Shown: positions 1-10,067 of the stretch, piece after piece | How the letters are laid out: every line of letters starts with the position of its first letter | Position numbering within the stretch: the stretch's first letter is position 1 | DNA from: Cryoendolithus antarcticus | Lineage: Eukaryota > Ascomycota > Dothideomycetes > Cladosporiales > Cladosporiaceae | Assembly (NCBI GenBank): GCA_002077065.1 | Contig: NAJO01000017.1 | Location: 558,001 to 622,000 of the forward strand | Length of the DNA: 64,000 bases | Direction of reading: 5' to 3' | Notes under the pieces: model-generated | Seen by the model: the letters and a program-made list of their open reading frames with translations, nothing else | What the model was told of the DNA's origin: nothing | Database searches by the model: none | Translations under genes and position numbers: made by a program

Positions 1-416
1 AGTCAGAAGTCATTGGTCATCTATAACTGGACGCTAGTGGTCGTACAACTGTGAGGACGCCAGTGAATGTCTCACTCTCTGAGTAAACTATGAGCCCGGG
101 TGATGACCGTGGATTTAAGTAGCCATGCAGTATTTGACGCTAGTGACCGTACAATGTGGAGGACGGTGAGAGGATTTTGCCTTATTGCCGCCACAACTGT
201 GATGAGAATGCCTTCCAATGGAAGTCCCTCGTGATCCAGAAACTGGACTTCACTTAGCGCCAAGACTCGACGAATACTAGCGGCGATCTCCAGTCTACCA
301 GTGAGCGGCTTCGTCAACGAACTTGACGACGTAGTGACCGCAATCTCATATCAGCCTTACCATCAAGTCATGTCACGATAGTTGCAAGTGACCGCATTCT
401 TATATTGCATTCGCCC
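1..416. other. Upstream region with an imperfect direct repeat
   Basis: No gene that I can support. A direct repeat of about 30 bp occurs at 29-59 and again at 135-166; both copies share gacgctagtg and cgtacaa and end in gaggacg. Weaker echoes (agtgaccgca) lie near 331-341 and 388-396. The 81-codon minus-strand frame at 72-317 matches nothing I recognise. The region is the 5' flank of the transporter that follows. Confidence 0.4.
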
Positions 417-1715
417 ATGGCGTCGTTCCTTGCGCCGGCGAGCATTGTTGGTTTAATCTTTGGTGGATGCTGCTCGAATGTTTTTGCACTGGAGGCTATC
501 GTCAGGTAATTCATCCGTATCAGGATTTCCCTCGAAGGTAGCTCGCTGACTATCGATCAGGAGCGAACCTGGCAGTGGTGCGAAGCCAATCGAATCAAAC
601 CGCTAAACTCACACGCTGACATTTCGATCACCCAGGCCTCTTGATCACATTCCTTCAATTCCTGTTCACGACACTCGCTTCTAGTCCGTCGCAGCTTGAC
701 CTGCACAACGGAGGCATGAAACTCAGCAAGCCGAGCGTACCGATATCGAGATGGGCCTACATCGCAGCGCTGTTCTTCTCTATCAACATGCTCAACAATT
801 GGGCTTTTGCTTTTAGTATCTCAGTGCCGGTGCACATCATTCTACGGTCGTTTGGAAGCGTCACCACTATGATCGCGGGATTCGTTAGAGGAAAGCGGTA
901 CTCACGCTTGCAAGTTGCGAGTGTAGCGCTGCTGACAGTCGGTGTTGTCGTCAGCGCTTGGGCGGACTCGGAGAGTAAAGTATGTGCTTGCCTGGGATAT
1001 ACCGATGTGACTCAGAACATGGCTGACGACTGTACAGGGAAAATCGATGACGATAGAGACGCAGGCATCGACGTCGGAGTTCACGACTGGTCTGTCGATT
1101 TTGATGCTGGCGCAACTGCTATCAGCGTACATGGGCGCCTACGTCGAAGACACGTACGCCAGCTTCGGCGCCAGCTGGACGGAGAATCTATTCTACTCGC
1201 ACTTCCTCAGTCTGCCGTTCTTTTTGCCACTGTCAGGTCCGATGCGAAGACAATGGTCTAGACTGGCATCAACGCCAGCTCTTGATAGAGATGTCAAGAC
1301 ATGGCCATCGTCGACGAACCCCGTACTTGCGGATCTGCTCTCGACAGCGCCACGGGGGCTCGTCTTCTTGCTAATCAATGCAGCGACACAGCTAGCATGC
1401 ATCTCCGGCGTAAATCTACTCTCAGCGAAGTCTTCCGCTGTGACGGTGACAATCGTGCTGAACATCCGGAAGCTAGTCAGCTTCATGCTCAGCACGTGGC
1501 TCTTCGGTCATGAGCTGAGCACGAAGATGTTGCTCGGTAGCACGTTGGTCTTTGGCAGTGGAGCACTGTATGGATGGGAGACTAGCTGGAGATTACCGCG
1601 CGAGAGGAAGCAGAGCGCTAGGAATGGTGGCGAGAATGTGAAGATCGCGAATGGAGGTGCCACAGGAGGTGGTGGTACGAAGCAAAGTATTGGTAGCCTT
1701 GAGAAGCAGACGTAG
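417..1715 (+). CDS. UDP-N-acetylglucosamine-type nucleotide-sugar transporter (UAA/YEA4 family)
   Basis: A multi-span membrane transporter of the UAA family; yeast Yea4 and relatives carry UDP-GlcNAc into the ER/Golgi lumen for glycan or chitin synthesis. Model: exons 417-505, 561-577, 636-979 and 1038-1715, 375 aa. Exon 1 starts MASFLAPASIVGLIFGGCCS and ends in ALEAIVR. Exon 2 is only 17 nt and supplies the S-E-P-G-S linker; exon 3 opens with GLLITFLQFLF. All junctions are GT-AG and keep the frame. Family features visible are LNNWAFAFSISVPVHIILRS, the FVRGKRYS loop and a C-terminal block with SAKSSAVTVTIVLNIRKLVS. The basic, Gly-rich tail after residue 340 looks disordered and cytosolic. Substrate specificity is inferred from the family; a related nucleotide sugar is possible. 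Confidence 0.86.
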
Positions 1716-3042
1716 CCATGTCTACATTGTAACACCACGACGTTGATATGACCTCGGTCTGCCCAATTCCGCGATTGGCTCAGTCTGCGTGTCGTTTAAC
1801 CTCCTACATGCGTTGGGAGGCCTTCTAGTAAAGTTCGACTTCGATCCAAAGCCTGAAACCGCGAAGGCCAAGTCAAACTTGTGGCTGTGAACGTCCTGTG
1901 TCAGGATGAAATTATTCGGTCATTCTGCAGATGTGGAATACCGAGGTAGATGATCACGTCTCAGACGCCTTAACATTTCCACGGAGAGTATAGTAAGTAC
2001 CGAACGAGACGTTACATTGTATGGCGGAGGTCGTAGACGCTGTGCCAAGACGACTAGACTTCACTTTAACCGCAGAGATGGAAAAGCCTCCACTACGTTG
2101 ACCAAGGACTTCCTCAATGCTGACTCGCATTTCGCGCCACCCTCTCACTGCGACTCTAGACTACGATCCGGATCCCGAAGCACGCATACCAGGCTGTAAC
2201 AAGGCGCGCTCGCGTGTGCGCGATCCTAGCACGCCTCGGTCCATCGAACCGAAGAACTTACCTATTGGCTAAAGGAATTACTTGATTGATGGCAGATTCG
2301 ACTCTCCTGCTCAGTTTCCCAGGTCATAGTCTCACGGTGACCCGGATGAGCAGCTTGGCATGCGGACTGTCCCCAACGTGCTACACTACATGCCTCAGCC
2401 TAGCCGGGAGCACCAGCAACGTTCCGCCTAGCATTGGATTCGGATCCTGCTTGCCAGGGAGAAGCTGCAGGTACCCTCAGACCGGACTGCCGTGGTCGAA
2501 TCAATTGATCAGGCGGTGGGAAGGGTAATGCGGACCCGAACGCCTTAGCAGTATACCTTCGACAAATGTGAACAATGTCAGCGAAATCCGACGTCATGAA
2601 TCGGGATCATGATGGCTGCTGTACGACTGAGATCATAACATTCCAGTGCTCCAATCCTTGTAGTTGATGGAGAGGCCATCCCGTGTCTCTGAAACGAAGC
2701 CACGGTTCGAATGACTCTCAGATGGTCAGATCGTACCTTTGCCACTGCGATACTCGCTACGAGATGCATTCAGTTGCCTGCAATCTGAGTGACGAGATCG
2801 AGCTGGATGCCCGGAACTGTTTCAGTGCTGCATGTACCTCGGTGGTTGTCGAGGCATATAAGGTAGGGGATTCAGCTTTACGATCACAGAGTCGTCAAGC
2901 GTTTCAGTCTTTCATCTACTCAGCCCTGCTGTTATAGCCCTTCATTTATTGCGCATCTTGAACACCTGTTGATCGGGTCGTCCACCAGCTCAGCGCTACC
3001 TCTTTCATCAACATTCGGCCAACCGCACCTGCTTCAACCAAC
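1716..3042. other. Intergenic region, 1.3 kb
   Basis: Only short frames with no recognisable product (for example 2286-2528 and 2683-2937). The last 190 bp look like the promoter and leader of the cutinase gene: a TATA-like box, then a pyrimidine-rich stretch up to the ATG at 3043. Confidence 0.5.
2857..2863 (+). promoter_or_regulatory. TATA-like element upstream of the cutinase gene
   Basis: The sequence tataagg lies 180 bp before the cutinase start codon and is followed by CT-rich DNA (tctttcatctactc). This is a plausible core promoter for an inducible secreted enzyme. It is based on motif and position only. Confidence 0.35.
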
Positions 3043-4404
3043 ATGTACGCAGCCTACCATGGCGCCATTCTGGCGTTAGCTATCTCAACCTCCGCCGCTC
3101 CGATTAATAAACGCCAGTTCAGTGGACTCAGCTCTCTTGGCGGCTCTTCAAGCAGTGGCCTCGGTGGGCTACCATCACTAAGCGGCGCGAGCTCTGGACT
3201 CGGCTCATTTGGCGGCTCTTCGGGACTCGGCGGACTCTCTTCATTGGGCGGCGGTTCCAGCTCTGGTCTCGGTGGCTTGTCGTCTCTCGGCGGACTCTCC
3301 TCGCTCGGGAGTAGCTCTTCTTCAGGCGGTCTGGGTGGCTTGTCGTCACTTGGAGGGTTGTCTTCCCTGAGAGGCAGCTCCGGATCATCAAGCGGCCTCG
3401 GGTCGTTGGGTGGACTGTCTGGTCTCGGTGGCAGCTCTGGCTCCTCAAGTGGCCTCGGCTCGCTCGGTGGCCTTGGTGGCCTTGGTGGCTCATCGGGAGG
3501 TAGCTCTCTGGGAGGGCTGGGAGGGCTATCAGGACTTGGTGGCTCAACTGGTAGCAGCGGCACCGGATCCACTGCTTCCGGCTCGGGCAGTAGCAATACC
3601 ACCTCTGGCACTGGCAGCTCCACAGGCTCCGGTACCGGGTCTGGCACCGGCTCCTTCGGCCTCGGCGGTCTGGGTGGTCTTGGAGGGTTTGGCGGTGGCA
3701 GTACTGGCAGTACCACAGGCTCTAGCACCGGCTCCTCTGGCCTCGGTGGGCTTGGTGGCTTTGGCGGATTCGGCGGATTCGGCGGCGGTGGTAGCTCAAC
3801 CCAGTCCGATGTCACTAATGGCGTCTGCGGTGACGTGACCCTCATCTTCGCTCGCGGCACCACTGAATCCGGCAACATGGGCACCGTCATTGGCCCACCT
3901 CTCGCAGCAGCTCTGAAAGCCCTCTACCCCTCTGTCGCAGTCCAGGGCGTCGACTACCCTGCTGACGCCGCTGGCAACGCCAATCTCGGCGGCTCTGGCG
4001 GACCGACGATGGTCGCAGACGCGCAGAAAGCTCTGTCTGATTGCCCGAACACCAAGATCGTTCTGTCGGGCTACTCGCAAGGTGCGATGGTGGTGCACAA
4101 CGCGCTCGGCTCCTTCGATGGGTCGAAGGTCGCTGCTGTGGTCGTGTTCGGGGACCCATTGAACGGGAGCGCGTTCACTGGGGTGGATGACGCGAAGGCT
4201 GTTGAAGTCTGCGCTGATAGCGATGGGCTCTGCGACAGAGCGGGCAGTGATCTTCCGGTTTCTGGGAGTCACATCAGCTACACGCCGTCGGCTGAGGCGG
4301 CTGCGAAGGCGGTACAGGCCATCATTGGAGGACCTGGCACGGGGTCTGCGGCGCCGGCGACGTCGAGTGTGCTTGAGCTGGACTCAACGCATGGCGCAAC
4401 CTAG
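3043..4404 (+). CDS. Secreted cutinase with a long Gly/Ser/Leu-rich repeat region
   Basis: A secreted serine esterase of the cutinase family (CE5), which hydrolyses cutin and related polyesters outside the cell. It is a single 453-aa exon. Residues 1-19 form a signal peptide, followed by a dibasic site (INKR at 22-25). Residues 27-255 are low complexity, made of variants of GLGGLSSLGGSSGSS and later GTGSGTGS and GGFGGFGG. The catalytic domain begins near C262: the cutinase block DVTLIFARGTTESGNMG, nucleophile Ser in GYSQG (about 342-346), Asp in CADSDGLC (about 389-396) and His in GSHISY (about 408). The domain itself is normal in length; the roughly 230-residue repeat arm is extra, since cutinases are usually 200-230 aa in all. 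The arm could be a wall or surface linker. The antisense strand has a long Pro-rich frame, which is a composition shadow. Confidence 0.92.
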   Translation: MYAAYHGAILALAISTSAAPINKRQFSGLSSLGGSSSSGLGGLPSLSGASSGLGSFGGSSGLGGLSSLGGGSSSGLGGLSSLGGLSSLGSSSSSGGLGGLSSLGGLSSLRGSSGSSSGLGSLGGLSGLGGSSGSSSGLGSLGGLGGLGGSSGGSSLGGLGGLSGLGGSTGSSGTGSTASGSGSSNTTSGTGSSTGSGTGSGTGSFGLGGLGGLGGFGGGSTGSTTGSSTGSSGLGGLGGFGGFGGFGGGGSSTQSDVTNGVCGDVTLIFARGTTESGNMGTVIGPPLAAALKALYPSVAVQGVDYPADAAGNANLGGSGGPTMVADAQKALSDCPNTKIVLSGYSQGAMVVHNALGSFDGSKVAAVVVFGDPLNGSAFTGVDDAKAVEVCADSDGLCDRAGSDLPVSGSHISYTPSAEAAAKAVQAIIGGPGTGSAAPATSSVLELDSTHGAT

Positions 4405-4564
4405 GCAGATTCAGAATTTCATTCGAATCGCAGTCATTACCACCTTTGGGGACTCTGGGCAGCTAGACTGGCATCTATGAGCAGTGTACGCTATACTAGT
4501 ATGACTATACATGCGCTTCGTTGCTTCAGAGCTTACTCGTGTTCTCATCGTTGGCCTCAGGCAG

Positions 4565-5477
4565 TCATCGACGACTCTCAACGGCTTCTCTCAGCTTCTT
4601 GATTACGTCTGATGGATCTTCAGCGCCAAACACTGCACTACCAGCCACTATCACATTCGCGCCAGCGTCGGCGGCAACATCGATCGTCTTCTCCGACAGT
4701 CCACCGTCGACTTCAATGTTCAACTCTGGGTAGTGTTTGCGTAATGCTTCGACCTTGGGCATCATGTCTGGCATGAACTTTTGGCCGCCAAAACCAGGTT
4801 CTACTGTCATCACAAGTACCATCTGCACCTTATATTAGTTATCTCAACGCTGTCTATGTTCGGCAAGACGCTTACGTCGGGTACTTCATCTTTGTTCTCG
4901 CTGTCAAGAATCTCGTATAGCACATCATGCTTTGTCCCGGGCTTGATCGCGATGCCCGCTCTCATGCCAAGACCGTGAATGTACTTGATCAACGCTTTAG
5001 GATTCGTTATCTCCTCCGTACGCGCCTCTGGCGATTCTGCATTTGATGAGAACGCGGCTTCGTAGTGAAAGCAGTAGAGGTCACATCCGGCCTTCTGGAA
5101 GTCTTTCACCCATTTCTTCGGCTACTGCGCCAGTCAGCCTCGTCTTGTCGATCGCTCCTCCCACGGTCATCTCCAGTGTTCTGCGTGTCCCACTCGGCTC
5201 CATTCGATCCACCATTCTCCCCATGAGGACATACCTCAGCGATCATCATATGGCAATCAAATGTACCCTTCCCGAACGCCTCCTTCGGCCTCTCCACATG
5301 CGGCCGGATCATAGTCACTACGGGAGGACCGAATGTGAGATTTGGCACAAAGTGCCCGTCCATGATGTCGACATGTAGCCAGTCTGCGCCCTGAGCAATG
5401 GTATCCGAGCATGCTTTGCCCAGACTGGCGAAGTCTGCGCTTAGTATTGAAGGCGCGATGATCGGGGCAGGAGCCAT
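4565..5477 (-). CDS. RPE1: Ribulose-phosphate 3-epimerase
   Basis: Interconverts ribulose-5-phosphate and xylulose-5-phosphate in the cytosolic pentose phosphate pathway. Minus-strand exons are 5477-5235, 5121-4876 and 4822-4565, giving 248 aa, normal for the family. Introns are 113 and 53 nt, GT-AG, phase 0. Family blocks are intact: [15 protein letters not shown], the metal-binding [25 protein letters not shown], and [14 protein letters not shown]. The last block includes the second conserved Asp region, and EVDGGL follows. The ATG at 5477 directly precedes the conserved N-terminus; an upstream in-frame ATG would add 34 unconserved residues and is probably 5' UTR. The gene is convergent with the cutinase gene, with 160 bp between their stop codons. 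Confidence 0.95.
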
Positions 5478-6417
5478 GGCGGGCAACTTTTGGAAGTGAA
5501 TGGAACGATCGATTGTCAATCTATTGCAGGGAAATCCAAGGCAACGAGTGTTCGACTTGTCTGAAGCATCTACACACAATGGTCCGGCGAAGCCGCTGTT
5601 CGCCGTCAGCCAGTAGTAGGGTTAGGGTGCTGATTACATAACACGCGCGCGACAACGTGTTCGGCTCTCACTTGTGTAGTCCTTTCATTTTCTTTTCTAA
5701 TTTCACAAATTGGGCTCGACAACGACCAGCTACATCATACCCAAGATCATATCGCAAATATGACGACTGACATCAAGTCCGAGTAGCATAACTTCTCTCA
5801 AACTAGACTAGCGACCTCATCTGACCCGCAGATGTCGTGCAGCCCTCTTCAGCCCATCGATTGGCTGTCAGTACGCGCCCGCCCAGCAACGTATGAAGTA
5901 CCCAGCGCTTCCACCGTCCTTCCACCGCTCATTCGACAGTCTCCGCATACGCCTAGTTACTGTCCGCAGTCGTCGCATGGCCCACATGGCGACCGAGTCC
6001 ACGAAAACCGGCTGCCATCGAGCCAACCAACGGCCCCCACCTGCGAACCACTGCATGAGGCTCTTCAATAGCGCCAGCAGTGCCTAGCTACTCTACCGAA
6101 CGTGGCCACCTTCCATCTCACTAGCCGCCGAATGGGCCTCGAGATAGCGCCGGTAGGTCTGACGGAACGTGTCGATTGAGGCTGATCATAAGGCCGCGTG
6201 CTGCATGATCTCCCAACCTTCTTCTCATTCTGCTATTCTTCGATTGCGTGTTGTGTGTGTTCCGGCTTGCGTTCTTTCATTGTTCCGGGTCTCTTTGGTG
6301 TGTTCTTCGTACAGGCTTCGTTGATCGAAGATTCTCTCGTTCTTTCCGCTGGTCGGACTACATTCACTTACCTACACCACCAGCGACCGCATCACATCCA
6401 CATATCCCACCGTACTC
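5478..6417. other. Intergenic region between divergent genes
   Basis: About 0.94 kb between the start of RPE1 (minus) and the next plus-strand gene, so it holds both promoters. The last 200 bp are strongly CT-rich (ttctcattctgctattcttc, ctctcgttctttccgctgg), typical of fungal 5' leaders. No gene is supported. Confidence 0.5.
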
Positions 6418-9195
6418 ATGTCCACTTCCGGACTCCTAGCACAATCCTCCGGCACCTCTGCGCTGGCTCGCAACGCTAGCCTCCGCGATACCATGATCGA
6501 GAACGCGCCCCAAGTATCCATCAGACGCGCCGCACCTCAAGCGCCCATTGCTAAAGCTGGCATCACATCACCAATGAGCGATGACTTCCCGACACCTCGA
6601 GCAATGCCACCTGGCTCGGGCAACTCGATCAGCACGCTATACCCAGTGGTCGAAGATGTACCAGCGTCACCAGCTTCTTCAGACACGCAGTCGGACCGGA
6701 GCTCGCTTTGGAGCAAACGAAGTTCTAATAGCGGCTTCGACGAGATGTACGACCTGTCAAGCAGCGAGAACGAGGACTTCCCCATGAAGCTGTCGAGCTC
6801 TGTAAAGCGACGCGTCGCAAGACCCGCAGTGCCACGCTATCCATCTCTGGTCATCCCATCACCAAGCCAGTGGCCTACCATCCAGAAGGCGAAGGCCGCC
6901 GAAACGCCAATGTCACCTGGCATGCAGATCATGCTGTCTCCCGCTGTGCTCGCCCAGCTGCAGGATCGAAATCTGAGAGTACCAAGTACCACCTCCGCGC
7001 CCTCACTCGATGGCAGTATGACGTCTGAGGAGCTCGCGCTCAGTAGCTGCCCATCAACGCCAGACATCTCCCTTCAGCAGGGCGAGCACACGTGGGAGGC
7101 ACCCATCCAGCTCAATCCGTCAGCCTTCTCAGTCCTCCACCACATTAACGCTGGAGACGACCATCCACTTGAGACTGTGCTTGAGATGCCAGAAGACGCT
7201 ATTTCTGAGATGCGGGAGATTATAGAGTCGCCACGCCGGGGTTTGCAGATCAGCACTGACAACATTGCACTCGAGCCCAGAAGCGCAAGTGTGGCTGACG
7301 ATGAGCTTTCCGCACTTTCAGTACCATCACCAGGCGGCTTCTTCGCATCCCTGGACTCGTCGCTGGGCCGTCGCACATGGTCAGGCGCTGATATTGTCCC
7401 CAACACTGGCACTGCTACCGAGTTCTATGGCGTGCCGTTCAGGAAGTCGTCTCAAGCTTCGCTACCAACCAGCACTGCCACGTCATTCTACGGTGTTCCG
7501 TGGGCGAACCGGCCCGAGAACCCAGTCGAACACACAATCGCACTCGCATCTCCTACAAGTGAGAAGAACGACCCATTGACAGCTCGTCGCAGAGTCTTCT
7601 CGCCCACTGATGTCGTTAAGGAAGTCGATGAGATCGACGAAGCGTACGGCGATGTGCTCCAAGAGACCGCTGCTGTGAATATCGACCGTACGCAGCTCTG
7701 GTTGTCGACACAGAAGGCCTACCTTGAGGACTTGTGTACCGAAGACACAGTACTTGACACGTTCAAGGACGTCGAAGGCGCCGTACCCAGCACACCCGAG
7801 CGACCTAGTGCATCTCCAGACGCATCCTCACCCGAGAGCAAGAAGTCTGTCCGCTTCGCCGAAGACGTTCCAACAGAGCCAGCAGTGAAGCGCGTCTCTC
7901 CCATCCACGACGGCACATTCTGGGCCGGGTTCAAGCACACCAAGCGCTCAGAACGTGCCCGCGATGTTTTTCAACACAGGCAAATGCGCGCCGAAGCGTC
8001 GCATATTCGCCGTGTCAGCGCAGCCAACTCCCATGCCGATCAGCTCCAAGGCAAGTTCGAGCTGACACATACTGATCGCCCTGCGCCGTCGCGACCGATC
8101 TCCTCTTTCCTGCCATCTGGCGCTGATGACGAGAAAGTCGAGATCATCGCCCGTGCTGAGAGGGAACGTCAAGCACTGCAGCAGCTGCAGGCTTCAAGCT
8201 GGGATTTGCAGGCGAAGAAGGAATTGAACGGCGGATCGCTGTTGACTTCACCAATCGTTGCAAGCTTCAAGAACCGGTCCGACGTCGCCATACTTGATCT
8301 CGCTGGACAGGTACACTGCTCCTGGGCATGGGACGTGGCTGCCTCGCACCCAAGCGCCAAGGTCTACTCCACGGTCTCCTCAGACGCAGAGGCGCATGTC
8401 CTTTCCTTCTCACTTGAAGGTCCCACCAATCACTCTGTCGTGGCTGCACCTAAGCTATGGAGCCTGCCCTTCCCGGACAACCACTTTGATGTTGTTAGTG
8501 CCAGGAATCTATATACTCACCTGAAGACTCTGCTTCCCAAGGGTGAAGTCGCAGATGAGTGGGACCTCACGCTCTCTGAATGCTTGCGTGTTCTCAAGCC
8601 AGGTGGCTACCTCGAGTACGATCTTCTCGATGCCGAGCTCGTGCACCCTGGTGATGGCAAGGCACAAGCCTTAGGCGTCGAGTTCGCTTTCAAGCTACGC
8701 ACGCGCGGCTACGAAGCAGCTAGCGGGAAGACATTCCTGCCGAGACTCAAGCGCGCCGGCTTTATAGAGATCAAGCGAGCTTGGATGGTCCTGCCCGTCG
8801 CCGACGTGTCAGTCAAGTGGACCGACGCCGGCAAGGAGAGCGCCAACAAGTCTACGCCCTCTTCTACCTCATCTACCGGCACTGTAGTGCAACGTACCGA
8901 CTACTTCTCTGAGCCATCCCGCGACATTGGACCCAACGGCTCCGTCGTCGATGTCTCATCGACCGAACCCTCGCCTCTCTACGCACCACCTGTCACAGGC
9001 AGCACGAAAGATGTCAGGGCTGTCACTGGGCTGATCGGGGCTAGGGCTTGGGAGCAGTGGATCCTGAAGCTTAGCCTGGAGATGGGAAGGGGTGATGCGT
9101 GCTTGGACGATGTTTCGAGGGCACTTGAGGAGGCTGGTAAGGGTGGGCAGGCGGGGTGGAGATGTCTTGTTGGGTGGGCGAGGAAGGGGGTGTAG
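6418..9195 (+). CDS. SAM-dependent methyltransferase-domain protein with long disordered N-terminal arm
   Basis: A single-exon protein of 925 aa. The first ~600 residues are Ser/Pro/Glu-rich and low in hydrophobic content, so likely disordered. The C-terminal ~300 residues contain a class I methyltransferase fold. VAILDLAGQVHCSWAWDVAA (about 622-641) stands where motif I would be, but the usual GxGxG is not evident. FPDNHFDVVSARNLYTHL (about 685-702) matches the FDxV post-motif region, and ECLRVLKPGGYLEYDLLD (about 721-738) is the very typical LxPGGxL motif. Substrate is unknown. The weak glycine loop means activity should not be assumed; it could be a regulatory pseudo-enzyme. The ATG at 6418 follows a CT-rich leader. 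Confidence 0.72.
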   Translation: MSTSGLLAQSSGTSALARNASLRDTMIENAPQVSIRRAAPQAPIAKAGITSPMSDDFPTPRAMPPGSGNSISTLYPVVEDVPASPASSDTQSDRSSLWSKRSSNSGFDEMYDLSSSENEDFPMKLSSSVKRRVARPAVPRYPSLVIPSPSQWPTIQKAKAAETPMSPGMQIMLSPAVLAQLQDRNLRVPSTTSAPSLDGSMTSEELALSSCPSTPDISLQQGEHTWEAPIQLNPSAFSVLHHINAGDDHPLETVLEMPEDAISEMREIIESPRRGLQISTDNIALEPRSASVADDELSALSVPSPGGFFASLDSSLGRRTWSGADIVPNTGTATEFYGVPFRKSSQASLPTSTATSFYGVPWANRPENPVEHTIALASPTSEKNDPLTARRRVFSPTDVVKEVDEIDEAYGDVLQETAAVNIDRTQLWLSTQKAYLEDLCTEDTVLDTFKDVEGAVPSTPERPSASPDASSPESKKSVRFAEDVPTEPAVKRVSPIHDGTFWAGFKHTKRSERARDVFQHRQMRAEASHIRRVSAANSHADQLQGKFELTHTDRPAPSRPISSFLPSGADDEKVEIIARAERERQALQQLQASSWDLQAKKELNGGSLLTSPIVASFKNRSDVAILDLAGQVHCSWAWDVAASHPSAKVYSTVSSDAEAHVLSFSLEGPTNHSVVAAPKLWSLPFPDNHFDVVSARNLYTHLKTLLPKGEVADEWDLTLSECLRVLKPGGYLEYDLLDAELVHPGDGKAQALGVEFAFKLRTRGYEAASGKTFLPRLKRAGFIEIKRAWMVLPVADVSVKWTDAGKESANKSTPSSTSSTGTVVQRTDYFSEPSRDIGPNGSVVDVSSTEPSPLYAPPVTGSTKDVRAVTGLIGARAWEQWILKLSLEMGRGDACLDDVSRALEEAGKGGQAGWRCLVGWARKGV

Positions 9196-10067
9196 GGTCT
9201 TTCTTTTGTTGGGGTGAGATGGTAGATAGGAGAGTATATAATATATCTTGTTGTGTTTAACTTGGTTTGCTCGTTCTTCATCATGCCGTTCCCCACAGCG
9301 TAGCCACGACTCCTGCGCCGTTATCCACGCACTCATCCCAGCGGACTTGGCGCAGACCGCCATGAGACACACGGCGATATCTTGAAACGAGTTCGCGATT
9401 TCGACTACTCACGATATGAACAGCGTTGTACGTTTCGTTGCACAACCGGCCACGAGCTACTCCCGACATACCTGGAGGAGAGGACTTCGCTCCGCCAGCT
9501 CCCACTACCAAGCTTCGTGGCGGACGTTGTGCACCTGCATGATTGGTCCAACATAGATCGCCCCCAACTCAGCCGCGCAGAGGCTGACTGAGAATACATA
9601 CATTGTATAAATCAAATTCAGATCACTATTCTCTTCTGCTCCTTCACTTCGCATCCACTTTCTTATCGCCAATATTCCCTCAGGACCCAGTAGGCCAAGC
9701 TCTACGCCAAGCAGAGTTTGTCAATGCTTTACGATAGCGATGACGCCTTAGCTCGCGCGGAGTTCGGTTATTCCGCATCCTAGATCAACTGCTGTCTATC
9801 GACTTGCCTACCTGGTCGATACTTCCGGCGCTACGTCCGGAGGCAGAAGGTGACTTCATTGTAACCATGTCATGCTGCAGCGGGAAGATGGCGTGGATGG
9901 ATGGGTTCCTGGATACTGGCACGCCAGGGCGCCGATCAGGCACGCGAGGAGGTGGAGAGATGGGAAAGCGCGCAGGCAAGGTACAAGTAGCTGCCATCTT
10001 CTTGTTGAGTCGCGTGTTTACTTTCCTTTCATCTCCATCTCATTAGACAGAGGCATTGTTCAGAAGT
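9196..10067. other. Intergenic region
   Basis: Just after the methyltransferase stop there is an AT-rich block (agtatataatatatcttg, about 9231-9248) that could serve 3'-end formation. A TATAAA occurs at 9606-9611, some 460 bp upstream of the peptidase start, followed by CT-rich DNA. No gene is supported here. Confidence 0.4.

Noticed and set aside
29..166. CRISPR-like array at the left edge
   Set aside because: Only two imperfect copies with a 75-bp gap in a eukaryotic genome.
3054..3890. 278-codon Pro-rich minus-strand ORF antisense to the cutinase
   Set aside because: Its proline-rich repeats are the complement of the Gly/Ser repeat DNA; no independent start context or domain.
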